From: an uncultured bacterium | GTDB lineage: Bacteria; Actinomycetota; Coriobacteriia; Coriobacteriales; Coriobacteriaceae | DNA: 17,909 nt | Assembly: GCA_905214905.1 (NCBI GenBank) | Contig: CAJMNK010000045.1 | Location: forward strand, 1-17,909 | Direction: 5' to 3' | Part shown: positions 1 to 6,107 of the stretch, one piece after another | Layout: each line of letters opens with the position of its first letter | Numbering within the stretch: the stretch's first letter is position 1 | Notes under the pieces: model-generated | What the model was told of the DNA's origin: nothing | What the model saw: the letters and a program-made list of their open reading frames with translations, nothing else | Database searches by the model: none | Program-made: the position numbers and the translations under genes

Positions 1-55
1 CGATTTTTCTGGTGCCCCCGGGCGGATTCGAACCGTCGACACCCGCTTTAGGAGA
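1..55. repeat. attL: left 55-bp attachment repeat with tRNA-Arg 3' fragment
   Basis: Identical to 13534-13588. Positions 10-55 correspond to the 3' 46 nt of tRNA-Arg including CCA (minus strand), cut at the anticodon stem/loop border. This is an attachment-site remnant, not a functional tRNA. Confidence 0.9.
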
Positions 56-246
56 TATGATTTAATGCTACCCCCTACTATTCATCAAGCATCATTGAAC
101 ACCATATAACCGCAGATAAACATAGCAGTTTGTGTCTTTTACCTCCGGTAGCTGCGCCTACGCTTTTACAAACATATTACTAACAGCTTTAGCTAAACTG
201 CACTCAATGAATTGTTGAAAACTATTCAAAGAAACGGAGTGCAAAG

Positions 247-1494
247 ATGTCAGAACAGCCACTAATTACCGGAAGAGGCACGTGTTGGAAAGACAAGAGA
301 TCACCTAACACCTATCGCTATTATTTTTCCCTTGGGGTCAAGGACCCTAAGACAGGGCGTTACAAACGATCCCCAACTTATACGGTTCGTTGCAAGACTA
401 AAACAGAAGCTAAGGCTGCAATGCAGGCCAAGCTGGCTGAAATCAACTCCTCTGGCACGATCACTAAAACTAAAAAGCCCACTTTGCTTGCGTCCTACTG
501 CTGGGCCTTTCATGAAAATAGGGACACCGAGCTTGCGCCAACGAGCTATGAAAGAGAAGCGTACGATTGCAGGCATATCGAAGACCTATTCGGTGCGTTT
601 CAGACAATTGAGGGGCTAACTCCCGATCTAATCGAAGAAACATATGCCGAAGCTCGTCGTACGGGAAAATACAAACCATCAGAGCTTGTACGAATCAATG
701 CGAAACTGCGTCAGATTCTGTCGAATGCAGTCGCAAAGAGAATAATTGACCGAAACCCCTGCGCTACCGTTCATGTTCGCAGACCACGCAACAAAAGAGA
801 ATCACTGACAATCGACCAAGTAGCTACCCTATGCACACATCTTCAACACATTGAGCTCACCGCCGAAGCTGTTGGTACGCTAGTACTAGTGTATACGGGT
901 ATGCGAAAAGGCGAGATGCTGGGCCTCGAATGGCGCGATTGGGACCCTGCCAATAAAACCTTGAAAATTGACAGGCAGTACACCAACGATCATGAACTGA
1001 GGGCGCCCAAGTCACAAGAAAGCCAACGCAAAATCCCCGTTGGAGAAACCCTGGCCGAACGTCTTCAATCATGGTCAGCCATACAAAAAGAGCTCCTGGC
1101 CTCTCTGGGGCTGTCCCAGACTGGCAGCACTCCCATCATTAGCGATATTGCTGTCGAGCAAGGGGTCCCTACTGTCTGTCACATGAAGAACTACATCTTC
1201 AACCATTGGTTTCGCGATTTCGCAGTTAGCTGCAATCTTGGAATCTATGAGCCGAACAATTCGACTGGCGGAAAACTATATAAGGGCATCTGCCCGCATC
1301 AGCTCAGGCATTGCGTAAGCACTTTTATGCTGGCGAACGGATCGGACGTTAGAAGCGTGCAAGGTATTCTTGGCCACGCGGACCCCAATATCACGCTCAA
1401 AACGTATACAAGCCTCGTTCAACAATCAGAAATAAAAGCAGTTAAAGGCTACGAAGACTTCATCAACGCCTATATACAGAGAAGCGAGAAATAG
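247..1494 (+). CDS. int: Tyrosine recombinase integrase of the element
   Basis: Phage/Tn916-type tyrosine recombinase of 415 aa, the usual family length. It is expected to catalyse integration and excision between attL and attR through a 3'-phosphotyrosine intermediate. An N-terminal arm-binding part (about 1-75) precedes a SAM-like core-binding part (about 80-180) and a catalytic domain (about 185-395). Catalytic residues can be read: Arg220 in TGMRKGE, probable Lys255, His351 and Arg354 in HQLRH, His377 in LGH and nucleophile Tyr387 in KTYTSL, ten residues after LGH as is typical. ATG at 247 follows GGAG at 236-239. The gene lies 190 bp inside attL and reads inward. Its GC content looks lower than that of the flanking chromosome, which fits transfer. 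Confidence 0.95.
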   Translation: MSEQPLITGRGTCWKDKRSPNTYRYYFSLGVKDPKTGRYKRSPTYTVRCKTKTEAKAAMQAKLAEINSSGTITKTKKPTLLASYCWAFHENRDTELAPTSYEREAYDCRHIEDLFGAFQTIEGLTPDLIEETYAEARRTGKYKPSELVRINAKLRQILSNAVAKRIIDRNPCATVHVRRPRNKRESLTIDQVATLCTHLQHIELTAEAVGTLVLVYTGMRKGEMLGLEWRDWDPANKTLKIDRQYTNDHELRAPKSQESQRKIPVGETLAERLQSWSAIQKELLASLGLSQTGSTPIISDIAVEQGVPTVCHMKNYIFNHWFRDFAVSCNLGIYEPNNSTGGKLYKGICPHQLRHCVSTFMLANGSDVRSVQGILGHADPNITLKTYTSLVQQSEIKAVKGYEDFINAYIQRSEK

Positions 1495-1512
1495 CATGTT
1501 TTTCATTCATCG

Positions 1513-1546
1513 TTTTATTCATAATATTACGGTACTATAATACCGT
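1513..1546 (+). promoter_or_regulatory. Possible promoter with TATAAT inside a palindrome
   Basis: A perfect -10 hexamer TATAAT (1536-1541) lies within the inverted repeat ACGGTA (1529-1534)/TACCGT (1541-1546). The -35 is weak (TTTTAT, 1513-1518, 17-nt spacer). The palindrome could be an operator controlling transcription toward the excisionase-like gene. A second isolated TTGACA at 1572-1577 lacks a convincing -10. Confidence 0.4.
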
Positions 1547-1638
1547 TTCCGCAGGTAGATGCTTTATTTGATTGACAACTAATGAGTTTTAATACATGCT
1601 AAAGCTGTCAGATGGCTACGCATGTAGTCATAGAAACC

Positions 1639-1690
1639 GGCCCCCCAAGTGCTTATGAACCTGGTAAGTCTTACAAGCACAGGGAGGGCC
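1639..1690 (+). promoter_or_regulatory. Leader stem-loop before the excisionase-like gene
   Basis: Arms 1639-1654 and 1675-1690 pair with a continuous inner 6 bp (GTGCTT/AAGCAC), a short internal mismatch, and outer C-G pairs. The 20-nt loop holds a small palindrome GTAAG-T-CTTAC (1664-1674). There is no U-run after it, so it is not an ordinary terminator. It ends 8 nt before the AAAGGA ribosome-binding site of the next gene, so translational or antitermination control is possible (inference). Confidence 0.5.
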
Positions 1691-1712
1691 CTCATTGAAA
1701 GGATAGCTCATC

Positions 1713-1958
1713 ATGGCTACTCCACAGATTAGCACTCAGGCGTCCACACCGACTTTCCCCACTGGTGCCGCTCAGTGCGATCGGTTGCTCCGCGTTAACG
1801 ATATTCGCGAACTCACTGGCTGGAGCGAAAACACCGCGCGCAAGTTTATGCGCGAGTCCGGCAAGCTCATCCAAATCCATCGCTCGAATTACATGTTTGA
1901 AAGCTCGTTCTACGAACTTTTCAAGCAGCTTGAAGGTCGTACCGCCCACCTTGACTAG
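1713..1958 (+). CDS. Small HTH protein, excisionase-like
   Basis: An 81-aa protein with a disordered N-terminal 20 residues and a helix-turn-helix of the excisionase/MerR type: RVNDIRELTGWSENTARKFM (about 27-46), followed by a wing-like segment around RSNYMFESSFYELF (about 57-70). It is probably the recombination directionality factor (Xis) or a small regulator that binds near the att arms. ATG at 1713 follows AAAGGA at 1698-1703. It sits after int and ends 9 nt before the next gene, so the two are likely cotranscribed. The excisionase role is inferred from size, fold and position; a purely transcriptional role is the alternative. Confidence 0.7.
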   Translation: MATPQISTQASTPTFPTGAAQCDRLLRVNDIRELTGWSENTARKFMRESGKLIQIHRSNYMFESSFYELFKQLEGRTAHLD

Positions 1959-1967
1959 GCGGTAAAC

Positions 1968-2354
1968 ATGGGCGAGCTACCGTCAATTTCCGACAAATAT
2001 CGCGATGATGTTAATGAGCAACGAGAGATTAGAAGGAAAATGGATAACGCGAATTTTATTTCGGTGCCCGACTGGGCGTGTTGTGCCACCACTGTCGCTG
2101 CCGAGCGCCTCATCCTCGGCCTAGTATGGAAGCTTGGAAATCCTTCCAAAAACAAACGAGCCATGGGCTTTTACGCAAAAAGCAAATGGATTGAGGAGCG
2201 CTACCACCTAAGTAAGAACACGATCTCCCGGGCCTATACCTCTTTGACGGATAAGGGGTTTATTCAAAAAGCGGGCGATGGCAGCTGGATGCTTAATTAC
2301 GCCGCAGTCTACCCCGCCGCAATCGAAAACGGCTGGGAGCCCAAGAAATCTTAA
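1968..2354 (+). CDS. Winged-helix DNA-binding protein
   Basis: A 128-aa protein with a C-terminal half that reads as a winged helix: FYAKSKWIEERYHLSKNTIS then RAYTSLTDKGFIQKAGDGSW, the usual recognition helix plus wing. This pattern occurs in GntR-like regulators and in N-terminal domains of plasmid or phage replication initiators (RepA_N-type). It is far shorter than a replication initiator, so a regulator of the mobile element is more likely. The start is uncertain: ATG at 1968 has no clear Shine-Dalgarno sequence, while ATG at 2040 (residue 25) follows AAGGA closely (about 3 nt). It lies 9 nt after the Xis-like gene, on the same strand. Confidence 0.65.
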   Translation: MGELPSISDKYRDDVNEQREIRRKMDNANFISVPDWACCATTVAAERLILGLVWKLGNPSKNKRAMGFYAKSKWIEERYHLSKNTISRAYTSLTDKGFIQKAGDGSWMLNYAAVYPAAIENGWEPKKS

Positions 2355-2403
2355 GTCCATAGCCCGACTATCGAGGTCGTGAAGGTCGGTAATCGCCGGG
2401 CGT

Positions 2404-2730
2404 CTATAAGAGCATGCCGCGGATGTAAAATGAAGCAGGGTCGAACCGGAACAGTTCCCGGACAATTGGCGTCCGGCCAGACACTTCGATTCGACCCTTT
2501 CTCATACCTGCATCTAAAATACTCCCATAATCATTCTCGACATCTTTAACGCCCTCACCTCCTACCACCAGCACGTCGTAGGTGCCATTTTCAACGAATC
2601 GATATGGCCGTCCATTCATGGTCTTTAAGGCACGTGATACCATGAAAGCGTGCGGTATTTCTCCAATCGAAAACCTGCGTGAACGCATGACTTGAACGCT
2701 TTTAGAACTCACCAAGCGCAGGACAAACAC
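2404..2730 (-). CDS. Hypothetical protein, uncertain
   Basis: An open frame of up to 108 codons on the minus strand, in an otherwise empty 455-bp stretch between the winged-helix and coiled-coil genes. Its central part (around NGRPYRFVENGTYDVLVVGG) has a protein-like mix of residues rather than the biased mix of a shadow frame. The longest form starts at GTG 2730; ATG codons at 2688, 2643 and 2619 are alternatives. None has a good Shine-Dalgarno sequence. I do not recognise a family. It may be a truncated gene remnant or not expressed. If it is not a gene, 2355-2810 holds nothing else that I can identify. Confidence 0.35.
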   Translation of the reverse strand: MFVLRLVSSKSVQVMRSRRFSIGEIPHAFMVSRALKTMNGRPYRFVENGTYDVLVVGGEGVKDVENDYGSILDAGMRKGRIEVSGRTPIVRELFRFDPASFYIRGMLL

Positions 2731-2810
2731 AACTCAACAGCGGCCGCGTATTTGTTCCCAGCCGTACGGCATGGCGGAGCCATGCCCATTGTTGATTGGA
2801 GTGCCGCACG

Positions 2811-3389
2811 ATGACAGACAACCCGAACGACAGAAAAATCAGCGAGACGCCCGGCGCGAAGGACGTCCTCGATGAGGCCGCCGAGCAGATTGAAAAGGCT
2901 TGGCGAGAGAAGCTGCTGCGCGAGACCGCCGATCTCAAGACCGAGAACGCGCTGCTCAGGGCCCAGCTCGACGAATTCAACCGCAAGCTCGCCGAGGCGA
3001 CGGATCGGAATGAAAAAATTGAGGCCGACTGCAATGAGCGGATTGCCTTTATAGAGGAGAAGTTCGAACTCGATACCGCGAGTCTCGAACTCGAGAACAA
3101 CGAGCTCCACGCCGCGGGCGTCAGGTACCTCTCCCGTGCCAGGGAGCTCGGCAGGCAGGTCGTCCAGCTCCATGCCGAGGCCGTGGCCATGGTCGACGAG
3201 ATCGAGCGGCTGCGCGGCGAGCGTGATGCCGCGCTGAAAGCCCAAGCCGAGTTGAACGACGCACTCCTGGCCCAGCGCGACCTGATGGCCGAGGTCGCCG
3301 CCCTCAAGGACCGCCTTGCCGCCTCCGAGCAGCGTGCGGCCGTGGGCGAGGCCAAGATCGAGGTCATGACCCAGATGAAGGGCGAGTAG
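2811..3389 (+). CDS. Coiled-coil protein of unknown function
   Basis: A 192-aa acidic protein, almost entirely helical and rich in Glu, Ala, Leu and Arg. Long coiled-coil heptads run from about residue 15 to 185 (for example LRETADLKTENALLRAQLDE). No signal peptide, membrane segment or enzyme motif is visible. Such proteins often act as cytoplasmic scaffolds or occur next to mobilisation and phage-like genes, but the sequence does not fix a role. ATG 2811 is chosen over upstream TTG 2796 because GGAG (2798-2801) lies 9 nt before it. The gene is convergent with the phosphoesterase operon; the two 3' ends are separated by only about 40 bp, which includes a strong hairpin. Confidence 0.75.
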   Translation: MTDNPNDRKISETPGAKDVLDEAAEQIEKAWREKLLRETADLKTENALLRAQLDEFNRKLAEATDRNEKIEADCNERIAFIEEKFELDTASLELENNELHAAGVRYLSRARELGRQVVQLHAEAVAMVDEIERLRGERDAALKAQAELNDALLAQRDLMAEVAALKDRLAASEQRAAVGEAKIEVMTQMKGE

Positions 3390-3420
3390 CCCCGCGCTTC
3401 TCCTATCAGGCGGCTGATTT

Positions 3421-3457
3421 CTAGAGACCTCCTAGAACGCTTCTAGGAGGTCTCTAG
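3421..3457. terminator. Perfect 17-bp hairpin between convergent genes
   Basis: Arms 3421-3437 and 3441-3457 are perfect inverted repeats with a 3-nt loop (CGC). The hairpin lies between the coiled-coil gene and the phosphoesterase operon and overlaps the last codons of the latter, whose stop is at 3432-3434. Neither strand has a U-run after the stem, so it may act as a bidirectional 3' end or RNA-stabilising structure rather than a classical intrinsic terminator. Confidence 0.55.
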
Positions 3458-4169
3458 AACCGAGCGCGGCATCTTCAATCGGCACGATGTCTCGGTAGAT
3501 CAGGCGATGCTTGGCGTCGCACCATCTGTCGCCGTGGTAGTGGCCGAAGAACCAGACGCGATAGTCGAGCCGCCCGTCGAGCTCGCCCAGGAAGGTTTGC
3601 AGTTGATCCCCACGGTACCCGCGTCCATGCTCGCGGCACAGCACCTCAGCAAGGGCAGCAGGGGCCTCGTGAGTCACAACGCAATCGACCCTCCAGCCTA
3701 CGCGGTTGAGCGAGGCGCGGCAGTGGTCCATCTCCTCCTCACTCGGCATCTCCTCGGGCCACCAGCTCCTCCCCTCCTTGCGATACTGCCTGTCGTTGCT
3801 CGCGGCTCCGCCCATGGTAAGAACCGTGGTTCCCGCGATGTCGAATACCCCTCCGCGCATGAGGTGCAGCACGTGCGGTCGTACCTCATGGACGAGACCG
3901 CCGCTCCACTCCCGCACCGGCAGTTCTGTCAGGGCGTGGTGGTTCTCGTGGTTGCCGTCTACGAAACACGTGGTCCACGGCTTCGACTCAAACCAATCGA
4001 GCCAATACCTCTCAGCATTCGAGCCGTCCCAGACAAAGCCGAAGTCGCCGGCCACGATCACCGCGTCATCGCGCGTCAGGGTCCGGCCCAGCGGCCAATT
4101 TTTGAATGCAAACCGGCTGGACCCGTACTCGGCCCTGCCGTGCACGTCGCCTGTCACATAGACCGTCAT
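3432..4169 (-). CDS. Metallophosphoesterase (third gene of operon)
   Basis: A 245-aa calcineurin-like metallophosphoesterase, expected to be a soluble two-metal hydrolase of phosphomonoesters or phosphodiesters; the substrate is unknown. The metal-site motifs are intact: GDVHG (Asp8, His10), GDFGF (Asp42), GNHE (Asn73, His74), THE (His167) and GHYH (His210, His212). The start is ATG 4169, which overlaps the upstream stop as TGATG, a sign of translational coupling. It is clearly paralogous to the gene just upstream: the same MTVYVTGD start, the same motif spacing and the GGA-S-DR-YR segment. The final codons are encoded inside the 17-bp hairpin at 3421-3457. Confidence 0.9.
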   Translation of the reverse strand: MTVYVTGDVHGRAEYGSSRFAFKNWPLGRTLTRDDAVIVAGDFGFVWDGSNAERYWLDWFESKPWTTCFVDGNHENHHALTELPVREWSGGLVHEVRPHVLHLMRGGVFDIAGTTVLTMGGAASNDRQYRKEGRSWWPEEMPSEEEMDHCRASLNRVGWRVDCVVTHEAPAALAEVLCREHGRGYRGDQLQTFLGELDGRLDYRVWFFGHYHGDRWCDAKHRLIYRDIVPIEDAALGSRDLLEAF

Positions 4170-4894
4170 CAGTACGCACCCCACGGCAGGAGTTTGTCCC
4201 CGAGTCTCACGATCCGGTCGTACAGCACCGTGTGCCGTTCGTCCGGGTTGCCGTCTCGGTGAAAATGGCCGTAATACCAGCGCTTGTAGTCCAAGCGGTC
4301 CTCGAGCTCGTCGAGGAATCCGGTCAGCCGGTCCACATCAGGGCGCTCCCAGCCTGGGTCCGGGTAGAGCGTCGGCGAGAGCATGCGCGTAGCACAGGTA
4401 TGGGTGATGACGCAGTCGACCTTCCAGCCGACCTCGTCGAGCCTCGCCCGCGCGGCATCGAAATCGCGCTCGTCCGGAAGCTCCTGAGGCCACCAGCTGG
4501 AATACGGCACGCGATATTCCCTGTCCACGCTCGTGGCACCGCCCATGGTGAAGACCGTCGAGCCGTCGAGCTCGAAGGCCTCGCCGCGCGTCAGGCGCCG
4601 AATGGGCGAGGTGCCCGACAGGCGCTGCGTCAGCCCGCCATGCCACGGCTCCATGGGGCGCTCCTCCCAGTGATCGAAGCGCTCGTGGTTGCCGTCGACG
4701 AACAGTACCGTGTAGGGGCGCGACTCCAGCCAGGCGATGTCGGCGCATTCCTCGGCAGAAAAGTCCCACGGAAAGCCAAAGTCACCGGCAACGATGAGAT
4801 AGTCGTCGCTGGTAAGACTGTCGCCAAGCTCCCAGTCGCGGAGCTTTTGCATGTCGAGCCCACCGTGGATGTCGCCCGTCACATAGACCGTCAT
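4169..4894 (-). CDS. Metallophosphoesterase (second gene of operon)
   Basis: A 241-aa calcineurin-like phosphoesterase. Motifs in order: GDIHG (Asp8, His10), GDFGF (Asp38), GNHE (Asn69, His70), THT (His165), GHFH (His210, His212). All predicted metal ligands are present, so it should be active. The start is ATG 4894, preceded by a GAGGTG Shine-Dalgarno and overlapping the stop of the upstream gene by 4 nt (ATGA). The frame stays open well upstream of this start, but that part is an out-of-frame shadow of the upstream gene. Tandem duplication with the following paralogue is likely; the pair may act on related substrates or as a complex (inference). Confidence 0.9.
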   Translation of the reverse strand: MTVYVTGDIHGGLDMQKLRDWELGDSLTSDDYLIVAGDFGFPWDFSAEECADIAWLESRPYTVLFVDGNHERFDHWEERPMEPWHGGLTQRLSGTSPIRRLTRGEAFELDGSTVFTMGGATSVDREYRVPYSSWWPQELPDERDFDAARARLDEVGWKVDCVITHTCATRMLSPTLYPDPGWERPDVDRLTGFLDELEDRLDYKRWYYGHFHRDGNPDERHTVLYDRIVRLGDKLLPWGAY

Positions 4895-5529
4895 CGAATC
4901 ACCTCTTCCCTCTTGTACGCCGCCAGCTCGCGCTCGACCTGCCTGTCGCCGGTCTCGTTGACCCACCAGGGCCATTTCACCCGGCCGCACGGCTCGTCGA
5001 CTCCGGCGAACCATTCCCTCAGCTCGTCGAGGCTCACCGGGGAGTGCCCGTTGGCATCGCAACCGACGTCGTAGCGCAGAAGGCCCTGCTTGCGGTTGAA
5101 CTCGTTGTACGCGCCGCCGCTGCTGTGGATGTGCCCGTGGAGGTGCCACGATCCATGGTTCATGCCCTGCCAGTCGGCCATGGGGTAATGGCTCAGGACG
5201 ATCTTCTGCCCGTCGATCTTGAGCACGCAGATCGGCGGCTCCACGGTGAAGGCGCCCGCGACCGCCGGCTGGGTCCAGTCCTTGTCGTGGTTTCCCGGGA
5301 CGAGGTGGATGCGCCTGCAGGCGATCCGCTTGCGCAGCCCGTAGGCGTCCCGGGCGGTCATCTTGAATGAGAAATCCCCCAGGATGTAGAGCTCGTCGTC
5401 CACGGCAACCTTGCCGTTGATGCCGTCGACGATGGCGTCGTTCATCTGCCAAATCGTCTCCCACGGGCGGTCGGTGAACTTCAGCACGTTCTCATGCCCG
5501 AAGTGGGTGTCGCTGGTAAACCAGATCAT
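4891..5529 (-). CDS. Metallophosphoesterase, phage/YfcE-like (first gene of operon)
   Basis: A 212-aa phosphoesterase of a different subfamily from the two genes that follow. Motifs: SDTHFGH (Asp7, His9), LGDFSF (Asp52), PGNHD (Asn80, His81), SHYP (His114), HGHIH (His133, His135). This shorter type is common in phages and gut bacterial genomes as a stand-alone gene. The start is ATG 5529, chosen because AAGGAG lies 8-9 nt upstream and the family normally begins with a short strand ending in SDTH. The frame is open upstream to 5667 but crosses a terminator-like hairpin, so the longer form is rejected. It heads a three-gene operon with overlapping ends. Confidence 0.9.
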   Translation of the reverse strand: MIWFTSDTHFGHENVLKFTDRPWETIWQMNDAIVDGINGKVAVDDELYILGDFSFKMTARDAYGLRKRIACRRIHLVPGNHDKDWTQPAVAGAFTVEPPICVLKIDGQKIVLSHYPMADWQGMNHGSWHLHGHIHSSGGAYNEFNRKQGLLRYDVGCDANGHSPVSLDELREWFAGVDEPCGRVKWPWWVNETGDRQVERELAAYKREEVIR

Positions 5530-5545
5530 TTTTATGTCTCCTTCT

Positions 5546-5595
5546 GTCGCTAAAAAACGTTCTCCTTCGAGGTCAGGAGACGTTTTATGAGCGAC
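5546..5595 (-). terminator. Terminator-like attenuator hairpin before the phosphoesterase operon
   Basis: Read on the minus strand, AAAACGT-CTCC (from 5586) pairs with GGAG-AACGTTTT (from 5565) with one bulged base, followed by six T (complement of 5552-5557). An outer GTCGCT/AGCGAC pair extends the stem. It lies directly before the AAGGAG site of the first phosphoesterase gene and inside a leader ORF, as in transcription attenuators. Confidence 0.6.
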
Positions 5596-5615
5596 ATGAG
5601 GTGCATATCCCTCAT
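5550..5615 (-). CDS. Putative 21-aa leader peptide of the phosphoesterase operon
   Basis: A short ORF, ATG 5615 to TAG 5550, beginning MRDMHLMSLIKRLL and ending ENVF. GGAG at 5624-5627 lies 8 nt before the start, a good ribosome-binding site. The ORF crosses the whole attenuator hairpin and its stop codon follows the T-run directly. A second hairpin (5594-5617) would bury the start codon. The arrangement resembles leader peptides that couple translation to transcription attenuation. There is no obvious run of one regulatory amino acid; Leu (four) and Met (three) are the most frequent residues. That it is translated, and what it senses, are inferences. Confidence 0.5.
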   Translation of the reverse strand: MRDMHLMSLIKRLLTSKENVF

Positions 5616-5617
5616 GT
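5594..5617 (-). promoter_or_regulatory. Hairpin covering the leader-peptide start codon
   Basis: Perfect inverted repeat ACATGAGG (5594-5601)/CCTCATGT (5610-5617) with an 8-nt loop. On the minus strand the first arm includes the ATG at 5615. Its 3' arm shares two bases with the outer stem of the attenuator, so the two structures partly compete. Confidence 0.5.
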
Positions 5618-5646
5618 TTCAAGCTCCAATCTGCCGGATTTGCCCA

Positions 5647-5676
5647 ACTATATAAGTTTACGCCCACGCGCGAACA
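5647..5676 (-). promoter_or_regulatory. Possible promoter of the phosphoesterase operon
   Basis: On the minus strand a TATAGT -10 (5652-5647) within TTATATAGT lies about 20 nt before the leader ribosome-binding site. The -35 is poor (GTTCGC or TGTTCG, near 5670-5676). Weak support. Confidence 0.3.
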
Positions 5677-5723
5677 GGATTTGATTTTTGAAATATGGAC
5701 GAATTCCTCGTCAGGAGGGTAAA

Positions 5724-5798
5724 ATGGTGCCGACGGCAGCCCAAGTTGTAGAGAGCTGGGCAGAGCCGTTGCTTAATGAAGTTGGGTCATCGTCTTAG
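5724..5798 (+). CDS. Tiny ORF with a strong Shine-Dalgarno sequence
   Basis: A 24-aa ORF (starting MVPTAAQVVESWAEPLL). AGGAGGG at 5713-5719 ends 4 nt before ATG 5724, one of the best ribosome-binding sites in the window and unlikely by chance. It carries no membrane segment and has a net negative charge. Its 3' end overlaps the 3' end of the minus-strand membrane peptide gene (5795-5798). An imperfect stem (5734-5743 with 5757-5768) lies inside it. It may be a short peptide gene, the remnant start of a lost gene, or part of an RNA antisense to the peptide gene. The function is unknown. Confidence 0.4.
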   Translation: MVPTAAQVVESWAEPLLNEVGSSS

Positions 5799-5920
5799 CG
5801 ACGGTGGCCTTTCTTTTTGGGCTTCGAACCCTGCTTGAGTGCCTTGGAAAGGCCGACAAGGGCCGTGAGGAGCGAGACCATAGCGGTCAGGAGCTTCACG
5901 AGCTCGGTGAAATCGGTCAT
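5795..5920 (-). CDS. 41-aa membrane peptide, holin-like toxin candidate
   Basis: A single hydrophobic helix (about residues 5-27, VKLLTAMVSLLTALVGL) follows a short polar N-terminus (MTDFTE) and precedes a basic tail, KQGSKPKKKGHRR. Size and layout match the small putative holin-like toxins (Hol_Tox/TxpA-type) of Gram-positive bacteria, which insert in the membrane. ATG 5920 is preceded by GGGAGGTGAT (complement of 5925-5934), a near-perfect ribosome-binding site 4 nt away. It lies downstream of the relaxase gene, reading the same way. If it is a type I toxin, an antisense RNA from the plus strand across 5724-5798 would be the antitoxin (inference). Alternatives are a small membrane regulator or a holin. 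Confidence 0.6.
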   Translation of the reverse strand: MTDFTELVKLLTAMVSLLTALVGLSKALKQGSKPKKKGHRR

Positions 5921-6107
5921 GGGCATCACCTCCCATCAAATGGAGGGCTCTGCCCGGCACGAGGGCTGCCGACAGCAAGGACGATTCTATCAGAGCGGCT
6001 GACCCCCGCCGATCAATTCATACTCCTCATCCTCGCCGAATTGCGAGTATGGCAGAATCGGCACTGGATGGCAGCGCGCTAGGGCACCGACGATAGGCTT
6101 TCCAAAA

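Noticed and set aside
10..55. Second tRNA-Arg gene at the left end
   Set aside because: Only the 3' 46 nt are present; the 5' acceptor strand, D arm and 5' side of the anticodon stem are missing.
4106..5074. Long plus-strand frame over the phosphoesterases
   Set aside because: Antisense to genes with all metallophosphoesterase motifs intact; composition is Arg/Val/Ala-biased.
4895..5464. N-terminal extension of the second phosphoesterase frame
   Set aside because: Arg/Gln/Pro-rich shadow of the upstream gene; the conserved MTVYVTGD start at 4894 has a good ribosome-binding site and the usual ATGA overlap.
5530..5667. N-terminal extension of the first phosphoesterase
   Set aside because: Would cross the terminator-like hairpin; the family starts close to SDTH and AAGGAG precedes 5529.
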